Below are positions 10,329 through 18,876 of a DNA stretch of 64,000 nt, piece by piece. Numbering within the stretch: the first letter of the stretch is position 1; each line of letters begins with the position of its first letter. The notes under the pieces are model-generated. The model did no database searches. It had not been told where the DNA came from and saw nothing but the letters and a program-made list of their open reading frames with translations. The DNA is from Aquicoccus sp. G2-2 (GTDB lineage Bacteria; Pseudomonadota; Alphaproteobacteria; Rhodobacterales; Rhodobacteraceae): the NCBI RefSeq assembly GCF_034555965.1, contig NZ_JAYDCK010000003.1, positions 1,798,001-1,862,000 of the forward strand. The letters run 5' to 3'. A program made the translations under genes and the position numbers.

Positions 10329-10829
10329 TCAGGCGTGGCGGCTGAGCCGCTCTTCCAGAACGTCGAACGGAACGCCCGGCTCATCCTTGGCATCGCGGAT
10401 CACGAGCGAGGTTTTGACTGACCCGACATTCTCTGCCGCGGTCAATTCTTCGGTGAGGAAACTTTGAAAGCTGGAAAGATCGGGGGCCACGCATTTCAGG
10501 ATGAAATCGACCTCCCCATTAAGCATATGACATTCGCGCACCAACGGCCAGCCACGGCAACGCGCCTCGAACGCCGAAAGGTCCGCCTCGGCTTGGCTTT
10601 GCAGGCCGACCATGGCGAAAACCTGCACCTCGAAGCCAAGTTCGCGCGGATCGACATCGGCGTGATAGCCGCGGATGAAGCCCTGCTCCTCAAGCGTGCG
10701 CACCCGGCGCAGGCAGGGCGGAGCCGAGATACCGACGCGCTTGGCCAGTTCAACATTGGTCATCCGTCCATCGGCCTGTAGCTCGGCAAGGATTTTGCGG
10801 TCGATCGGATCAAGGCGCGCAGTGGCCAT
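10329..10829 (-). CDS. Lrp/AsnC family transcriptional regulator
   Basis: 166 residues from the ATG at 10829 (MATARLDPIDRKIL), preceded by AGAAGG. The N-terminal winged helix-turn-helix (about residues 5-60) contains MTNVELAKRVGISAPPCLRRVRTLEEQGFI. The C-terminal RAM ligand-binding domain covers about 70-150. The family senses amino acids and regulates their metabolism as dimers to octamers. It is divergent from trxB. The regulated genes are not evident, though autoregulation from the shared intergenic region would be usual. A longer in-frame start at 11039 is rejected because the extension has no family similarity. Confidence 0.9.
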   Translation of the reverse strand: MATARLDPIDRKILAELQADGRMTNVELAKRVGISAPPCLRRVRTLEEQGFIRGYHADVDPRELGFEVQVFAMVGLQSQAEADLSAFEARCRGWPLVRECHMLNGEVDFILKCVAPDLSSFQSFLTEELTAAENVGSVKTSLVIRDAKDEPGVPFDVLEERLSRHA

Positions 10830-11170
10830 CGTCAGAAGCCTTCTTATTGAATTTACGGAAGTTATATCACCGCCGCAGGCGCGCGCAATAATATTTCGCC
10901 GCATTGAAATTTTCTTTTGCAACCCACCGATTCTACGCCAAACAAGGCGGGATCGCGCGGCGGGGGTTTCCTCCCGCCCGGGCAAGGCCAAGCCGGGCGC
11001 ACGGCCCGCGATCACGCCATCATGCGCCGCCGCCGACACCGAATAACAGTTTCGCGCGTTTCCGGGGCAAGTTGTGTTTTAACTTGCCTTCGAAACGCTC
11101 TATATCGCTGGCGACGCATCAGATGAAGCAAGGCACAGGGCCGCAAGGCCACCTTCGGAGGCAAAGACCC
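10830..11170. promoter_or_regulatory. Divergent lrp / trxB intergenic region
   Basis: 341 bases without a supported gene between divergent starts. It must hold both promoters. The half near lrp is AT-rich (AATTTACGGAAGTTATATC), and the half near trxB has a TTTTAA...TATATC pair at about 11077-11108 with roughly 18-base spacing that could be a promoter. No convincing operator palindrome was found. Confidence 0.4.
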
Positions 11171-12112
11171 ATGGCAGACACGAAACACACCAGGCTTTTG
11201 ATCATCGGCTCCGGCCCGGCGGGCTATACCGCCGCCGTTTACGGTGCCCGCGCGATGCTTGAGCCGGTTCTGGTGCAGGGGCTTGAGCCGGGCGGACAGT
11301 TGACCACCACCACCGAGGTTGAAAACTACCCCGGCTTTACCGAGGTGCAAGGCCCGGACCTGATGGTGAAGATGGAAGACCACGCCCGCGCGATGGGCAC
11401 AGAGATCATCAGCGATATCATTACCGAGCTTGATCTGAAAAGCCGCCCGTTCATCGCACAAAGCGACAGCGGCACCACCTACACCGCCGATGCGGTGATC
11501 CTTGCCACCGGCGCACGTGCCAAGTGGCTTGGCCTGCCCAGCGAAGACGCGTTCAAGGGGTTTGGCGTTTCGGCCTGCGCCACCTGCGACGGGTTTTTCT
11601 ATCGCGGGCAGGAAATTGTCGTTATCGGCGGCGGCAACACGGCGGTGGAAGAGGCGCTGTTTCTGACCAATTTCGCCTCCAAGGTGACGCTCGTTCACCG
11701 CCGCGATGAACTGCGCAGCGAAAAAGTCTTGCAGGACCGGTTGTTCAAAAATCCAAAGATCGAACCACTTTGGTTCCATCAGCTTGAAGAAGTGGTGGGC
11801 GAGGACGATCCCAAGGGCGTGACCGGCGTGAAGGTGCGTCACGTCAAGACGGGGGAAATCACCGAAATCCCCTGTAAGGGCGTGTTCATCGCCATCGGCC
11901 ACGCGCCTGCCAATGAATTGGTCAAGGACGTGCTGGAAACCCATATGGGCGGTTATGTTGTTACCAAACCCGACAGCACCGAAACCAGCATTCCGGGCGT
12001 TTTTGCCGCCGGTGATCTCACCGATCACAAATACCGTCAGGCCGTCACCAGCGCCGGTATGGGCTGCATGGCCGCGCTTGAGGCGGAACGCTGGCTGGCC
12101 GAACAGGAATAG
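11171..12112 (+). CDS. trxB: Thioredoxin-disulfide reductase
   Basis: 313-residue flavoprotein reducing thioredoxin with NADPH. The start ATG at 11171 has a GGAGG site 8-10 bases upstream. The FAD motif [15 protein letters not shown] is at about residues 12-26, the redox-active CATCD motif at about 137-141, and the NADPH motif [11 protein letters not shown] follows at about 157. The C-terminal FAD motif [21 protein letters not shown] is intact. Length and motifs match bacterial low-Mr TrxB. It is probably monocistronic. Confidence 0.95.
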   Translation: MADTKHTRLLIIGSGPAGYTAAVYGARAMLEPVLVQGLEPGGQLTTTTEVENYPGFTEVQGPDLMVKMEDHARAMGTEIISDIITELDLKSRPFIAQSDSGTTYTADAVILATGARAKWLGLPSEDAFKGFGVSACATCDGFFYRGQEIVVIGGGNTAVEEALFLTNFASKVTLVHRRDELRSEKVLQDRLFKNPKIEPLWFHQLEEVVGEDDPKGVTGVKVRHVKTGEITEIPCKGVFIAIGHAPANELVKDVLETHMGGYVVTKPDSTETSIPGVFAAGDLTDHKYRQAVTSAGMGCMAALEAERWLAEQE

Positions 12113-12167
12113 GCGTTTGCTTAGAATAATCGGCATGCCCATTCTCTGATTGGGCAGCGCCCGAACG

Positions 12168-12184
12168 GCCCGGTTGGTCCGGGC
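12168..12184 (+). terminator. Hairpin after trxB
   Basis: GCCCGG and CCGGGC pair around a five-base loop, followed by GTTTCG. It lies 55 bases after the trxB stop. The T tract is short, so this is a weak intrinsic terminator candidate. Confidence 0.4.
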
Positions 12185-12387
12185 GTTTCGCGCTCCCCTC
12201 GGGTCGGGCTTTGTTGCGTCATTTGCCTGCAAAAAAGACTCACCTTCGCGGCAAACTCGGAACCTTTACAAAATAGGCTTGAACCTCTCCATGCCAAAGG
12301 TCTAGTCGCACCACCAAGAGCCTGTGCGCGGCGCATGCCCGCCAACAAACCGACAACGACACGACAGAACCGAGCAGAGACAGCCCC

Positions 12388-14100
12388 ATGCAGAACACCA
12401 CTCTCGCCCCGATCCCGGAGCTTTATGTTTCCTACGAATCCGCCCAGAAGATGAAGCTGGAGGCGGCTGACCTGATCAGCCACGACCTGACGCCGCGGCA
12501 AATCTGCGATCTGGAGCTTTTGATGAATGGCGGGTTCACGCCGCTCAAGGGGTTCCTTTCGGAAGCCGATTACAACGGCGTTGTCGAAAACATGCGGCTG
12601 GCGGATGGTCAGCTTTGGCCGATGCCAATCACGCTCGATGTGAGCGAGGAATTTGCCGAAGGGCTGACGCTGGGGCAAGACATTGCCTTGCGCGATCAGG
12701 AAGGCGTGATTTTGGCCACCATGACGGTGACTGACCGCTGGACACCCGACAAATCGGTCGAGGCCAAAGGCGTATTCGGGGCCGACGATGACAAGCACCC
12801 GGCGGTCAACTACATGCACAACGTGGCCGGCAAGGTTTACCTTGGCGGGCCGGTCGTGGGCATTCAGCAACCGGTGCATTACGATTTCCGCGCCCGGCGC
12901 GACACGCCCAACGAATTGCGCGCCTTCTTCCGCAAGCTCGGCTGGCGCAAGATCGTTGCGTTCCAGACCCGCAACCCGCTGCACCGGGCGCATCAGGAAC
13001 TGACCTTCCGCGCCGCCAAGGCCGCGCAGGCCAACCTGCTTATTCATCCCAGCGTCGGCATGACCAAGCCGGGCGATGTCGACCACTTCACCCGCGTGCG
13101 CTGTTACGAGGCGGTGCTTGATAAATACCCCGCCTCAACCACCACGATGAGCCTTTTGCCGCTGGCGATGCGGATGGGCGGCCCGCGCGAGGCGCTGTGG
13201 CACGCGATTATCCGCAAGAACCACGGCTGCACCCATTTCATCGTCGGGCGCGATCATGCCGGGCCGGGCAATACCTCAAAAGGAGAGCCGTTTTATGGCC
13301 CCTACGAGGCACAGGATCTGGTGCGCAAGCATCAGGAGGAAATCGGCATCGAAATGGTCGATTTCAAGCACATGGTTTACGTGCAGGAGCGCGCGCAATA
13401 CGAGCCGAAAGACGAGATCAAGGACGCCGACAAGGTGACCATCCTCAACATTTCCGGCACAGAACTGCGCCGCCGCCTGCGTGAAGGGCTGGAAATTCCA
13501 GACTGGTTTTCTTTCCCCGAGGTGGTCAAACAATTGCGCCGCCGCTATCCGCCGCGCTCGCAACAGGGGTTCACCGTGTTTTTCACCGGGCTTTCGGGGT
13601 CGGGCAAATCGACCATCGCCAACGCGCTGATGACCAAGCTGATGGAAATGGGCGGTCGGCCTGTCACGCTTCTCGATGGCGATATCGTGCGCAAGAACCT
13701 CAGCTCCGAGTTGGGCTTCTCCAAAGAGCATCGCGATCTTAACATCCGCCGCATCGGCTTTGTCGCTTCGGAAATCACCAAGAATGGCGGCATCGCCATC
13801 TGCGCGCCAATCGCCCCCTACGCGACCACCCGCCGCGCCGTGCGCGAGGATATCGAACAGTTCGGTGCCTTCGTGGAAGTGCATGTGGCGACCTCGCTTG
13901 AGGAATGCGAACGCCGCGACCGCAAAGGGCTTTACAAGCTGGCGCGCGAAGGCAAGATCAAGGAATTTACCGGCATTTCAGACCCTTACAATATTCCCGA
14001 AAACCCGGAACTCAAGGTCGAGACGGAAAATGTCGAGGTCGATAACTGCGCCCATCAGGTCTTGTTGACGCTCGAATCAATGGGGCTGATCGCGGGTTGA
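12388..14100 (+). CDS. Bifunctional sulfate adenylyltransferase / APS kinase
   Basis: 570-residue fusion that makes APS from sulfate and ATP and then PAPS. Residues 1-385 are ATP sulfurylase (Sat) with the active-site motif QTRNPLHRAHQE near 192-203 and GRDHAGPG near 290. Residues 393-570 are APS kinase (CysC) with P-loop GLSGSGKST near 402 and the DGDIVRKNL motif. This Sat-CysC order occurs in many alphaproteobacteria, and relatives are named sat, cysNC or apsK. It stands alone, so other sulfate assimilation genes must be elsewhere. Confidence 0.94.
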   Translation: MQNTTLAPIPELYVSYESAQKMKLEAADLISHDLTPRQICDLELLMNGGFTPLKGFLSEADYNGVVENMRLADGQLWPMPITLDVSEEFAEGLTLGQDIALRDQEGVILATMTVTDRWTPDKSVEAKGVFGADDDKHPAVNYMHNVAGKVYLGGPVVGIQQPVHYDFRARRDTPNELRAFFRKLGWRKIVAFQTRNPLHRAHQELTFRAAKAAQANLLIHPSVGMTKPGDVDHFTRVRCYEAVLDKYPASTTTMSLLPLAMRMGGPREALWHAIIRKNHGCTHFIVGRDHAGPGNTSKGEPFYGPYEAQDLVRKHQEEIGIEMVDFKHMVYVQERAQYEPKDEIKDADKVTILNISGTELRRRLREGLEIPDWFSFPEVVKQLRRRYPPRSQQGFTVFFTGLSGSGKSTIANALMTKLMEMGGRPVTLLDGDIVRKNLSSELGFSKEHRDLNIRRIGFVASEITKNGGIAICAPIAPYATTRRAVREDIEQFGAFVEVHVATSLEECERRDRKGLYKLAREGKIKEFTGISDPYNIPENPELKVETENVEVDNCAHQVLLTLESMGLIAG

Positions 14101-14107
14101 CGGCTTT

Positions 14108-14128
14108 CGCCCCGGTCTAACCGGGGCG
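14108..14128. terminator. Hairpin between convergent genes
   Basis: CGCCCCGG (14108-14115) pairs perfectly with CCGGGGCG (14121-14128) around loop TCTAA. It lies just after the sat/cysC stop, and its loop contains the stop codon of the convergent dehydratase gene. There is no T tract on either side, so it may act as a bidirectional end structure rather than a classic terminator. Confidence 0.45.
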
Positions 14129-15088
14129 GGGCGTGCCGCCTTCCAGCACGGTTTGATAAAGCGGGCGGTCTATGTTGCCGCCCGACAGCACCACCGCCAC
14201 CTTGCGCCCGGCAAGCTGCTCTTTCTCCTGCAAGGCCAATGCCAGTGCTGCGGCCCCTGCCCCTTCGGCGATATTGTGTGTGGCGGCATAATAAAGCCGC
14301 ATCGCTTGGGCAATTTCATCGTCGCTCACCACGCCGATATGATGGGCTTTTTCAGCGTAAATATCGAACGCCGCCTGCACCGGCACGCGCACGGCGATGC
14401 CATCAGCGAATGTGGCGGCACTGTTGGTTTCCACCAGATGCCCGGCCTCGACCGAGAGCTTCGCACCTGGCGCGCCCTCCGACACAACACCGACAACCTC
14501 GCAATTCAGCCCAAGCGCGTCGCGCGCGGCGATGGTGCCGCAAAGCCCCGACCCGGCCCCAATCGGCACATAGACGCGCCCGAGATCGGGATGCGCGGTG
14601 AACAATTCCAACCCGTATGTCGCCACGCCGCGCACCAATTCGTTGTGAAACGGCGGTACCGGGTAAAGCGGCTCGGTCTCGGCAAGGCGCATCGCCTCTT
14701 CGCGGGCCTCATCAAAATCGGCGCCGTGGACGACCAATTCGGCTCCGAAAGCGCGCATCGCGGCGTTTTTCTCGACTGAATTGCCTTCGGGAACAAGGAT
14801 TTTTGCCCGTAACCCCATGGCTATGGCGGCGCGCGCCTGCGACTGGCCATGATTGCCGCGCGTGGCGGTGACGACACCCTCCATCGCCGGGTGGGTGCGG
14901 GAAAGCCAATCCATGAAGGTGATGCCGCCGCGCACCTTGAACGCGCCGGTGGGCGCGTGGTTTTCGTGCTTGACGATCAGCCGGGTGCCCAGCGCCTCGC
15001 CCAGAAGTGGCCAGTCATGCGCCGGGGTGGCCGCCATAAAACGACGCACAAGCGCATGCGCCGCCTGCAATTCGGGTTCGCTGAACAT
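14117..15088 (-). CDS. Threonine/serine dehydratase-like PLP enzyme
   Basis: 323-residue fold type II PLP enzyme. The PLP lysine lies in TGAFKVRGG (about residues 46-54). TRGNHGQSQ at about 75-83 is the substrate/PLP loop and the glycine-rich phosphate loop is GAGSGLCG. It has no C-terminal ACT domain, so it resembles catabolic threonine/serine dehydratases or ectoine-type EutB relatives, not biosynthetic IlvA. It would deaminate a hydroxy amino acid to a keto acid. No linked pathway genes identify the substrate. Confidence 0.82.
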   Translation of the reverse strand: MFSEPELQAAHALVRRFMAATPAHDWPLLGEALGTRLIVKHENHAPTGAFKVRGGITFMDWLSRTHPAMEGVVTATRGNHGQSQARAAIAMGLRAKILVPEGNSVEKNAAMRAFGAELVVHGADFDEAREEAMRLAETEPLYPVPPFHNELVRGVATYGLELFTAHPDLGRVYVPIGAGSGLCGTIAARDALGLNCEVVGVVSEGAPGAKLSVEAGHLVETNSAATFADGIAVRVPVQAAFDIYAEKAHHIGVVSDDEIAQAMRLYYAATHNIAEGAGAAALALALQEKEQLAGRKVAVVLSGGNIDRPLYQTVLEGGTPRPG

Positions 15089-15180
15089 CTCATGCCTCGC
15101 CTTTGATCCGTGCCAAGCGTGGCAGGGCGCGGCGGCAAGGTAAACCCCGGTCCAGTCGTGCTGCCCTGCCGACGGGAACG

Positions 15181-15423
15181 TCAGTGAACGGTCACCGGCG
15201 CGAAATCATTCTGCCGGGCCAGCACAAAGGCCAATGCGCGATCACGCACCAGCGCAAGCTGCTCGCCATCGGCGGAATGCACCGCATAAAGGCTTTTCAG
15301 CCCACCGGCCTGTGCCTGCTCGCGCACATCATCCGGCAGGTCCTTGAGGGCAACCTTGCGAACATAAACGATGCGGTTTTCATCGCCTTGCTCGAAGTCA
15401 TATTTCTCATACATCTTGCTCAC
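15181..15423 (-). CDS. DUF1150 family small protein
   Basis: 80-residue protein of the alphaproteobacterial DUF1150 family (DENRIVYVRKV, then DGEQLALVRDRALAF). The GTG at 15423 overlaps the stop of hsp20 by four bases; an ATG at 15414 is an alternative. The pairing with a small heat-shock protein is recurrent in the group and suggests a stress-related role, which is inference. Confidence 0.82.
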   Translation of the reverse strand: MSKMYEKYDFEQGDENRIVYVRKVALKDLPDDVREQAQAGGLKSLYAVHSADGEQLALVRDRALAFVLARQNDFAPVTVH

Positions 15424-15833
15424 CCCTTTCTTATCTTGACGGTCTGCACCACCTGCTCGGGCAAAGAACGGGTGAGATCGACATGTAAAAGCCCGTTCTC
15501 CATCACCGCTTCGCCAACTTCGACGCCGTCGGCCAGCACGAAACTGCGCTGGAACTGACGCGCGGCAATGCCACGATGCAGGAACACGCGGCCTTCGCTG
15601 TCGTCGCCCTGACGGCCGCGAATGACGAGCTGACGATCTTCAATGGTGATTGAAAGATCGCCTTCCGCAAAGCCCGCAACGGCAAGCGTGATACGATAGG
15701 AGTTCTCCGAGGTTTGCTCGATATTAAAAGGCGGATAGCCTTCATTGCCGGATTTGGCATTCCGTTCGAGCAAGCGTTCGATCTGATCGAAGCCCAGGAG
15801 ATAGGGATGGGTTCCCAAGGTCATTTTTGTCAT
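15420..15833 (-). CDS. Small heat-shock protein, Hsp20 family
   Basis: 137 residues from the ATG at 15833 (MTKMTLGTHPYLLGFDQIERLL), which has a GAGAAGG site upstream. The alpha-crystallin domain occupies about residues 35-125, with the typical ending FVLADGVEVGEAVMENGLLHV. It is an ATP-independent holdase, like IbpA. The start at 15938 that would extend it lacks family similarity. It is coupled to a DUF1150 gene, and a plausible RpoH-type promoter lies about 70 bases upstream. Confidence 0.92.
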   Translation of the reverse strand: MTKMTLGTHPYLLGFDQIERLLERNAKSGNEGYPPFNIEQTSENSYRITLAVAGFAEGDLSITIEDRQLVIRGRQGDDSEGRVFLHRGIAARQFQRSFVLADGVEVGEAVMENGLLHVDLTRSLPEQVVQTVKIRKG

Positions 15834-15900
15834 CGACACGGCCCTTCTCAAGTCAAGCGACAGTGCATCGCGCGGCCCCGTTTCGGCAACCGCTTGTGAC

Positions 15901-15931
15901 AAATATGGGAGGTACACCGCCACCTTGCAAG
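15901..15931 (-). promoter_or_regulatory. Possible heat-shock (RpoH-type) promoter of hsp20
   Basis: On the minus strand CTTGCA (15926-15931) is followed after 16 bases by CCCATATTT (15901-15909). This resembles the CTTG / CCCAT-type elements of RpoH promoters. Initiation would fall near 15893, leaving a leader of about 60 bases before the hsp20 ATG. Confidence 0.45.
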
Positions 15932-16008
15932 ACCTCATCCTTGGGCTTTGCGAAAATGCGGGGTTTCAGTATCTTAACCAAAGCCTCCGTAAAAGGAATC
16001 ATGCCCCG

Positions 16009-16233
16009 ATGAATGCGCCAACCGATCTTTCGATGAAGACAGACGAGGTGTTGCGCGTGGAACTGGAAGTGTTCCGCCGAAAGCACCGCGATCTCGATGC
16101 CGCGATCCGTGCGCTGGAGGAAACCGGCACGGCTGATCGTTTCACCGTCAAGCGGTTGAAAAAGCAAAAGCTGCTGCTCAAAGACAGGATCGCGCTGATC
16201 ACAGACCGGCTGACGCCCGACATCATTGCATAG
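16009..16233 (+). CDS. DUF465 / YdcH family protein
   Basis: About 74 residues, a short all-helical coiled-coil protein. The typical pattern is LEVFRRKHRDLDAAIRALEE followed by LKKQKLLLKDRIALI. The start at 16009 (MNAPTDLS) is favoured; ATG 16033 is possible. Function of the family is unknown. It precedes purE by 52 bases on the same strand. Confidence 0.82.
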   Translation: MNAPTDLSMKTDEVLRVELEVFRRKHRDLDAAIRALEETGTADRFTVKRLKKQKLLLKDRIALITDRLTPDIIA

Positions 16234-16285
16234 GCGCATCGAACCCCTATAGTGCGGACTTCGTGAAAACGGGGACAGCGAAAAC

Positions 16286-16774
16286 ATGACCGATGTGAAG
16301 GTGGGCATTATCATGGGCAGCCAGTCGGACTGGCCCACGATGACGGCAGCGGCAGAGATTCTGGATGAATTGGGCGTGGCTTATGAAGCCAAGATCGTTT
16401 CGGCGCATCGCACCCCGGATCGGCTTTGGGACTATGGCAAAACCGCCGTATCGCGCGGCTTGCAGGTGATTATCGCAGGTGCGGGCGGGGCGGCGCACCT
16501 GCCCGGCATGATGGCAAGCAAGACCCGCGTGCCGGTGGTCGGCGTGCCGATACAAACCAAGGCGCTTGCCGGTGTGGACAGCCTCTATTCCATCGTGCAG
16601 ATGCCCAAAGGCTTCCCGGTCGCCACCATGGCAATCGGGGCTGCGGGGGCGGCCAATGCCGGGCTGATGGCAGCGGGCATTCTGGCGCTTGGCGACCCGG
16701 CGCTGGCCGCACGGCTCGATGCCTGGCGCGACGCCCTCTCGGCAACCATCCCGGAGGAGCCTCGCGATGAATAA
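16286..16774 (+). CDS. purE: 5-(carboxyamino)imidazole ribonucleotide mutase
   Basis: 162-residue class I PurE, converting N5-CAIR to CAIR in purine synthesis. The nucleotide motif GSQSDWPTM is at about residues 11-19 and SAHRTPDRL at about 41-49. [14 protein letters not shown] follows. It overlaps purK by eight bases, so the two-step carboxylation route (PurK then PurE) is encoded as a coupled pair. Confidence 0.95.
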   Translation: MTDVKVGIIMGSQSDWPTMTAAAEILDELGVAYEAKIVSAHRTPDRLWDYGKTAVSRGLQVIIAGAGGAAHLPGMMASKTRVPVVGVPIQTKALAGVDSLYSIVQMPKGFPVATMAIGAAGAANAGLMAAGILALGDPALAARLDAWRDALSATIPEEPRDE

Positions 16775-17834
16775 GCCGCTGCCGCAAGGCGCTGTCATTG
16801 GCATACTGGGCGGCGGGCAACTGGGCCGGATGCTGTCGGTTGCCGCCGCACGGCTTGGCTTTCGCTGCCATATATTCGAGCCGGGCACGGCCCCGCCCGC
16901 AGGCCATGTGGCCGACCAGCTGACAACCGCGCCCTATAACGACGAAGCCGCCCTGCGCACCTTCGCCGAAACCGTCGACGTGATCACATATGAGTTCGAA
17001 AACGTGCCGACATCCGCGCTCGACACGCTTGAACAGATCCGCCCGATCCGCCCCGGCCGCGAAGCCCTCAGGGTCAGCCAGGATCGGATCATCGAGAAAG
17101 ATTTCCTCTCCGGGCTTGGCCTGCAAACCGCCCCCTACCGGGCGGTTTCCTCGGAAAGCGACCTGCGCGCCGCCCTTGAAGAGATCGGCACCCCCGCCAT
17201 CCTGAAAACCTGCCGTCTGGGTTATGACGGCAAGGGGCAGGTGCGGCTTTCTTCGGCGCAAGAGGCCGCTACGGCATGGGCCGCGATGAACGGCGCTGAT
17301 GCGGTGCTCGAAGGCTTCGTCGATTTCACTCACGAAGTTTCGGTGATTGCGGCGCGCGGGACGGGTGGCGATGTCGCCTGTTTTGATCCGGGCGAGAATG
17401 TTCACCGCGATGGCATCCTGCGCACCACCACGCTGCCCGCGCGCCTGTCAGCCGGGCAGGCCACGGATGCTGTCTTGATCGCCGCAAAAATCCTCAACGC
17501 GCTTGATTATGTCGGCATCCTGGGGGTTGAGCTTTTCGTGACGGCGCAAGGGCTTATCGTCAACGAGATTGCACCGCGCGTGCATAATTCCGGCCATTGG
17601 ACGCAACAAGGCTGTGCCGTTGACCAGTTCGAGCAGCATATCCGCGCCATTGCGGGCTGGTCGCTGGGCGATGGCAAACGCTATGCCGACGTGGTGATGG
17701 AAAACCTGATCGGCGCGGATATGGATCGGGTGCCCGCCCTCGCCCAGGAAACCAATGTCTCGCTCCACCTATACGGCAAGGCCGAGGTGAAGCCGGGCCG
17801 CAAGATGGGCCATATCAACCGGATCATCGGCTGA
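16767..17834 (+). CDS. purK: 5-(carboxyamino)imidazole ribonucleotide synthase
   Basis: 355-residue ATP-grasp enzyme making N5-CAIR from AIR, ATP and bicarbonate. The start at 16767 ([22 protein letters not shown]) lies within the purE end, preceded by GGAGG. The N-terminal GGGQLGRM motif, the ATP-grasp region with [13 protein letters not shown], and the C-terminal [13 protein letters not shown] motif are all present. An upstream in-frame ATG at 16689 is rejected because it would lie deep in purE. Confidence 0.95.
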   Translation: MNKPLPQGAVIGILGGGQLGRMLSVAAARLGFRCHIFEPGTAPPAGHVADQLTTAPYNDEAALRTFAETVDVITYEFENVPTSALDTLEQIRPIRPGREALRVSQDRIIEKDFLSGLGLQTAPYRAVSSESDLRAALEEIGTPAILKTCRLGYDGKGQVRLSSAQEAATAWAAMNGADAVLEGFVDFTHEVSVIAARGTGGDVACFDPGENVHRDGILRTTTLPARLSAGQATDAVLIAAKILNALDYVGILGVELFVTAQGLIVNEIAPRVHNSGHWTQQGCAVDQFEQHIRAIAGWSLGDGKRYADVVMENLIGADMDRVPALAQETNVSLHLYGKAEVKPGRKMGHINRIIG

Positions 17835-17961
17835 CGTAACCGCGTGTTAACTGCATGTCGGTAAACTGGCACTGCGGTACAGGCTGAGGAGCCGATGACC
17901 GCGCCAGGTGAAGCCCCGGTGGCCCCCACGCCGCCGGGGTGGACCATCGCAAAGTCCCCAG

Positions 17962-17982
17962 CTTCATTTGGCCAAAAATACC
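17962..17982 (+). repeat. Short intergenic AT-rich motif, copy 2
   Basis: Starts CTTCATTT, then GGCC, then AAAAATACC; a near match to the block at 10271-10292. It lies about 130 bases after purK, next to hairpins at 17914-17939 and 18011-18040 that could end transcription of purK. Confidence 0.5.
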
Positions 17983-18052
17983 TACAGCGTCTCAAATGAA
18001 TACTACGCGAAACGGCGGCGCAATGCGTTGCCCCGCCGTTTGCAGAATAAGA

Positions 18053-18068
18053 GCGTGCGGAAGCACGC
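18053..18068 (-). terminator. Terminator of the amino-acid ABC operon
   Basis: Read on the minus strand: GCGTGC, loop TTCC, GCACGC, followed by TCTTATTC. It lies about 20 bases after the stop of the ATP-binding gene, as expected for the end of the operon. Confidence 0.55.
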
Positions 18069-18086
18069 AACTTGATCACGCCGCGT

Positions 18087-18866
18087 TCAGTGTCCGAGGA
18101 TCTGGCTGAGGAACAGCTTGGTGCGTTCGCTCTGCGGGTTGTTGAAGAACTCTTCCGGTTCGTTCTGTTCAACAATCTGACCCGCATCCATGAAGATCAC
18201 CCGGTTCGCCACCTGGCGGGCAAAGCCCATCTCGTGCGTCACACACAGCATCGTCATGCCCTCATGCGCCAGCTCGATCATGGTATCGAGCACTTCCTTG
18301 ATCATCTCCGGGTCAAGCGCTGATGTTGGTTCGTCAAACAGCATGATCCGCGGCATCATGCAAAGCGAGCGGGCAATCGCCACACGCTGCTGCTGGCCAC
18401 CCGAAAGCTGGCCGGGATACTTGTCGGCCTGTTCCGGAATCTTCACTTTCTCAAGGAAATGCATCGCCGTCTCGATCGCTTCCTTGCGCGGCGTCTTGCG
18501 CACCCAAATCGGTGCCAATGTGCAGTTTTCAAGGATGGTGAGATGCGGAAACAGATTGAAATGCTGAAACACCATCCCGACTTCAGAGCGGATCTTGTCG
18601 ATATTCTTGAGATCCGATGAAAGCTCCGTGCCATCGACAAGGATGTGGCCCTTCTGGTGTTCTTCCAGCGCGTTGATGCAGCGGATCAGCGTCGATTTGC
18701 CCGAGCCGGACGGCCCGGCAATGACGATCCGTTCACCGCGCTGCACCGTCAGATCAATGTCGCGCAGCACGTGAAAACTGCCGTACCACTTGTTCATCTT
18801 GGTGATCTCAATCGCGACCTCGTCGCTGACCTGAAGCTTCGAGCGGTCGATTGCAGGTTCTGACAT
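18087..18866 (-). CDS. aapP: Amino-acid ABC transporter ATP-binding protein
   Basis: About 259 residues from ATG 18866. ATPase of a polar/general amino-acid importer (AapJQMP or BztABCD type). Walker A is GPSGSGKST, the signature LSGGQQQR, Walker [15 protein letters not shown] and the H-loop VTHEMGF. It is the last gene of the operon, ten bases after the permease. The name aapP (bztD in Rhodobacter) is by homology and gene order. Confidence 0.92.
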   Translation of the reverse strand: MSEPAIDRSKLQVSDEVAIEITKMNKWYGSFHVLRDIDLTVQRGERIVIAGPSGSGKSTLIRCINALEEHQKGHILVDGTELSSDLKNIDKIRSEVGMVFQHFNLFPHLTILENCTLAPIWVRKTPRKEAIETAMHFLEKVKIPEQADKYPGQLSGGQQQRVAIARSLCMMPRIMLFDEPTSALDPEMIKEVLDTMIELAHEGMTMLCVTHEMGFARQVANRVIFMDAGQIVEQNEPEEFFNNPQSERTKLFLSQILGH

Positions 18867-18876
18867 GGGGTTCTCC

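Noticed and set aside
10830-11039. N-terminal extension of the Lrp-type regulator
   Set aside because: Added residues do not match the family; the ATG at 10829 has a good ribosome site and gives normal length.
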